Positions 15,223 through 16,763 of a DNA stretch of 16,763 nucleotides are shown in pieces. The translations under genes and the position numbers were made by a program. The notes under the pieces were generated by a model. That model was not told where the DNA came from and ran no database searches. It was given only the letters and a program-made list of their open reading frames with translations. Numbering within the stretch: the first letter of the stretch is position 1; each line of letters starts with the position of its first letter. The stretch is from Deltaproteobacteria bacterium (lineage in GTDB: Bacteria; Desulfobacterota; Desulfobaccia; Desulfobaccales; 0-14-0-80-60-11): the NCBI GenBank assembly GCA_021817645.1, contig JAKAGH010000030.1:1-16763 (forward strand), read 5' to 3'.

Positions 15223-16647
15223 TCAAATTCCCTCTTTGACGGTACCGTTTTTGAGATCTTCAGCCGACGATTCGAGGTATCGGTTGTACTTGATATCGAA
15301 GCGTTTCATGCGATTCCAGATGGTAACCCGGGAAACCCCTAAGATTTCCGCGGCTACCGATTGATTGCCTTTGGCCCGGGCCAGGGCATCGATCAGCTGT
15401 TGTTTCCGGATCTCTCGCTTGGTGGGCGCTACCACCTTTTCATCCAGGGTAACGTTTTCTTCCTTGAGAATATCCGGTGGCAGATGATGGGGCTGAACCA
15501 ATTGATCCTGGCAGGTGACAAAAGCATATTCGAACGCGCTTTTGAGTTCCCGGATATTGCCCGGCCAGGAGTATTTCATGAGAACTTCCATCGTGCTGCT
15601 GCTTATTCCCTCAATGGTCTTGCCGTTTTTTAGGCTGATCTTGCGAAAAAAAGATTCAGCCAATAGAGGGATATCTTGGGCCCTGTCCCGGAGGGGCGGA
15701 AGATAGATCGGGATGACGTTGATCCGGAAATAGAAATCCTTGCGGAAGGTGCCCTTTTCCACCAAACCGGGCAGGTTTTTATTGGTAGCTGAGATAATGC
15801 GGACATCGACGGGGACGGACTTGTTGTCGCCGACGCGCTCGATCACTTTCTCTTCCAGCACCCGCAGGAGTTTTACCTGGGTAGAAAAGGGCAGATCGCC
15901 GATCTCATCCAGAAAGAGGTCTCCGCCATGGGCCATTTCGAACCTCCCGGCCCGGCTTTTATAGGCGCCCGTATAGGCTCCTTTTACGTGTCCGAAGAGC
16001 TCGCTTTCCAGCAGAGATTCAGTCAAGGCGGCGCAGTTCACCTTGACATAAGGCCCCTTCTTCCGCTCCCCCAACTGATGAATGGCTTTAGCTGCGAGTT
16101 CCTTGCCGGTGCCGCTTTCGCCCAGGATGATCACCGGGGCGTCTGACCGGGCTGCGTTTTCAATAAGATCATAGACTTGCTGCATGGCGGCTGAGGCGCC
16201 AATCAGACCTTGAAAAGCATCCTCGGAGCGGAGCTGGCGGCGAAAAGCGGCTATCTGCTTGTTTTTGGCAACGATCTCCGTGATGTCCGTGATCGTTTCC
16301 ACCGCACCTATCACTTTGCCTTTGCGGTCATGGAGCAGAGATGCGGTTTTTAACACATGTACATACTTGCCGTCTTGCCGCATCAGCGTGCATTGGCGCA
16401 CGTTGAGATTCCCGGTATTGAAGAGCACGCACCAGTGTCCGCCACTTTTCTCCCGGGCCAGGCTAAAGATGCTGCAGTTCAATACTGAGCACTTCTGACC
16501 GACCAGCTCCTCGCGGCTATAGCCGGTCATGGTTTCCAGGGCTTTGTTGACCGAAACGATGGTGCCCATGGTATCGACGATCATGATCCCATCCCGGATG
16601 GTGCTGACTACGGTTTTCCAATACCTGTCCAAATCCTCTTCAAACAT
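15223..16647 (-). CDS. PAS-type sigma-54 dependent transcription activator
   Basis: This is a cytoplasmic enhancer-binding protein of 474 residues. An N-terminal PAS domain (about 8-125) is followed by an AAA+ sigma-54 interaction domain with Walker A GESGTGKE at 176-183, a GAYTGA loop at 223-228 (the F-to-Y variant of GAFTGA), Walker B LFLDEIGD, and a C-terminal Fis-type helix-turn-helix (NQSVAAEILGVSRVTIWNRM). The PAS domain is rich in cysteine: C53, C58, C73 and C86, with H71-W72 next to C73. This could bind a metal, heme or Fe-S cluster, or respond to redox. There is no receiver domain. Its target is unknown; it could regulate the PhnD-like/activator pair, the reductase operon or itself. 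A GAGG lies 14 bases before the ATG and a GAG five bases before, so the ribosome binding site is weak. Confidence 0.88.
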   Translation of the reverse strand: MFEEDLDRYWKTVVSTIRDGIMIVDTMGTIVSVNKALETMTGYSREELVGQKCSVLNCSIFSLAREKSGGHWCVLFNTGNLNVRQCTLMRQDGKYVHVLKTASLLHDRKGKVIGAVETITDITEIVAKNKQIAAFRRQLRSEDAFQGLIGASAAMQQVYDLIENAARSDAPVIILGESGTGKELAAKAIHQLGERKKGPYVKVNCAALTESLLESELFGHVKGAYTGAYKSRAGRFEMAHGGDLFLDEIGDLPFSTQVKLLRVLEEKVIERVGDNKSVPVDVRIISATNKNLPGLVEKGTFRKDFYFRINVIPIYLPPLRDRAQDIPLLAESFFRKISLKNGKTIEGISSSTMEVLMKYSWPGNIRELKSAFEYAFVTCQDQLVQPHHLPPDILKEENVTLDEKVVAPTKREIRKQQLIDALARAKGNQSVAAEILGVSRVTIWNRMKRFDIKYNRYLESSAEDLKNGTVKEGI

Positions 16648-16763
16648 AGCGTCTCATTAACCTCGTTTCATTTTGCAACAGGTGTTAAATTCCATTTCTA
16701 AACACTTTAGCACTTTGTTCCTAAATGCATACTCATATTTATTATTGAACACATGCTAATTTC
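16648..16763. other. AT-rich region upstream of the PAS-type activator
   Basis: These 116 bases at the window edge contain no gene. They include a tandem ACTTTAGC/ACTTTG repeat (about 16704-16719) and scattered A/T tracts. The promoter of the PAS-type activator should lie here, but no hexamer pair or sigma-54 site with correct spacing was convincing. Confidence 0.4.

Overview
The window looks like chromosomal DNA of an anaerobic, GC-rich bacterium, most likely Desulfobacterota (former Deltaproteobacteria). This is inferred from the gene mix: transmembrane and PAS-type sigma-54 activators, Tat-exported molybdoenzymes with a NrfD-type membrane subunit, and an FmdE-family protein. Nothing in the window fixes the species. 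No tRNA, rRNA, CRISPR array, transposase or integrase was seen.

Layout. Positions 5-2845 (+) hold one large PEP-synthase-like protein whose start may lie at or before the window edge. Everything else is on the minus strand and converges on it. Reading in the direction of minus transcription: a PAS/AAA+/Fis sigma-54 activator (16647-15223); a PhnD-like periplasmic binding protein (14979-13957); a membrane-anchored sigma-54 activator with periplasmic, HAMP, GAF, AAA+ and Fis domains (13967-11775); a 301-base regulatory gap; then a seven-gene cluster. The cluster is an orphan receiver (11473-11093), an iron-sulfur subunit B (10979-10089), a NrfD-type membrane subunit C (10072-8846), a molybdopterin catalytic subunit A (8849-5691), an FmdE-like protein (5650-4934), a shortened MoeA-like protein (4895-3864) and MoaA (3856-2876). 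Gaps inside the cluster are -4 to 40 bases, except 113 bases between the receiver and B.

How it may work. Subunits B, C and A are in the same order as ttrBCA, and A resembles the tetrathionate/arsenate/selenate reductase branch of the DMSO reductase family. The complex would exchange electrons between the quinone pool and a periplasmic substrate, which the sequence does not identify. The three downstream genes look like a dedicated molybdenum-cofactor module. A good sigma-54 promoter (TGG-N10-GC type, minus strand 11537-11522) lies just upstream of the receiver, and a set of GTGTCCG-like half-sites lies 140-215 bases further upstream. That fits control by the transmembrane sigma-54 activator next door.

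The most unusual feature is the control layer. PhnD-like proteins sense oxyanions for related molybdoenzymes (AioX, and the TtrS sensor region), but normally signal through a histidine kinase and a response regulator. Here the PhnD-like gene overlaps, by 11 bases, a gene whose product is itself both membrane sensor and sigma-54 activator. No histidine kinase is present in the window, although a lone receiver protein is encoded first in the target operon.
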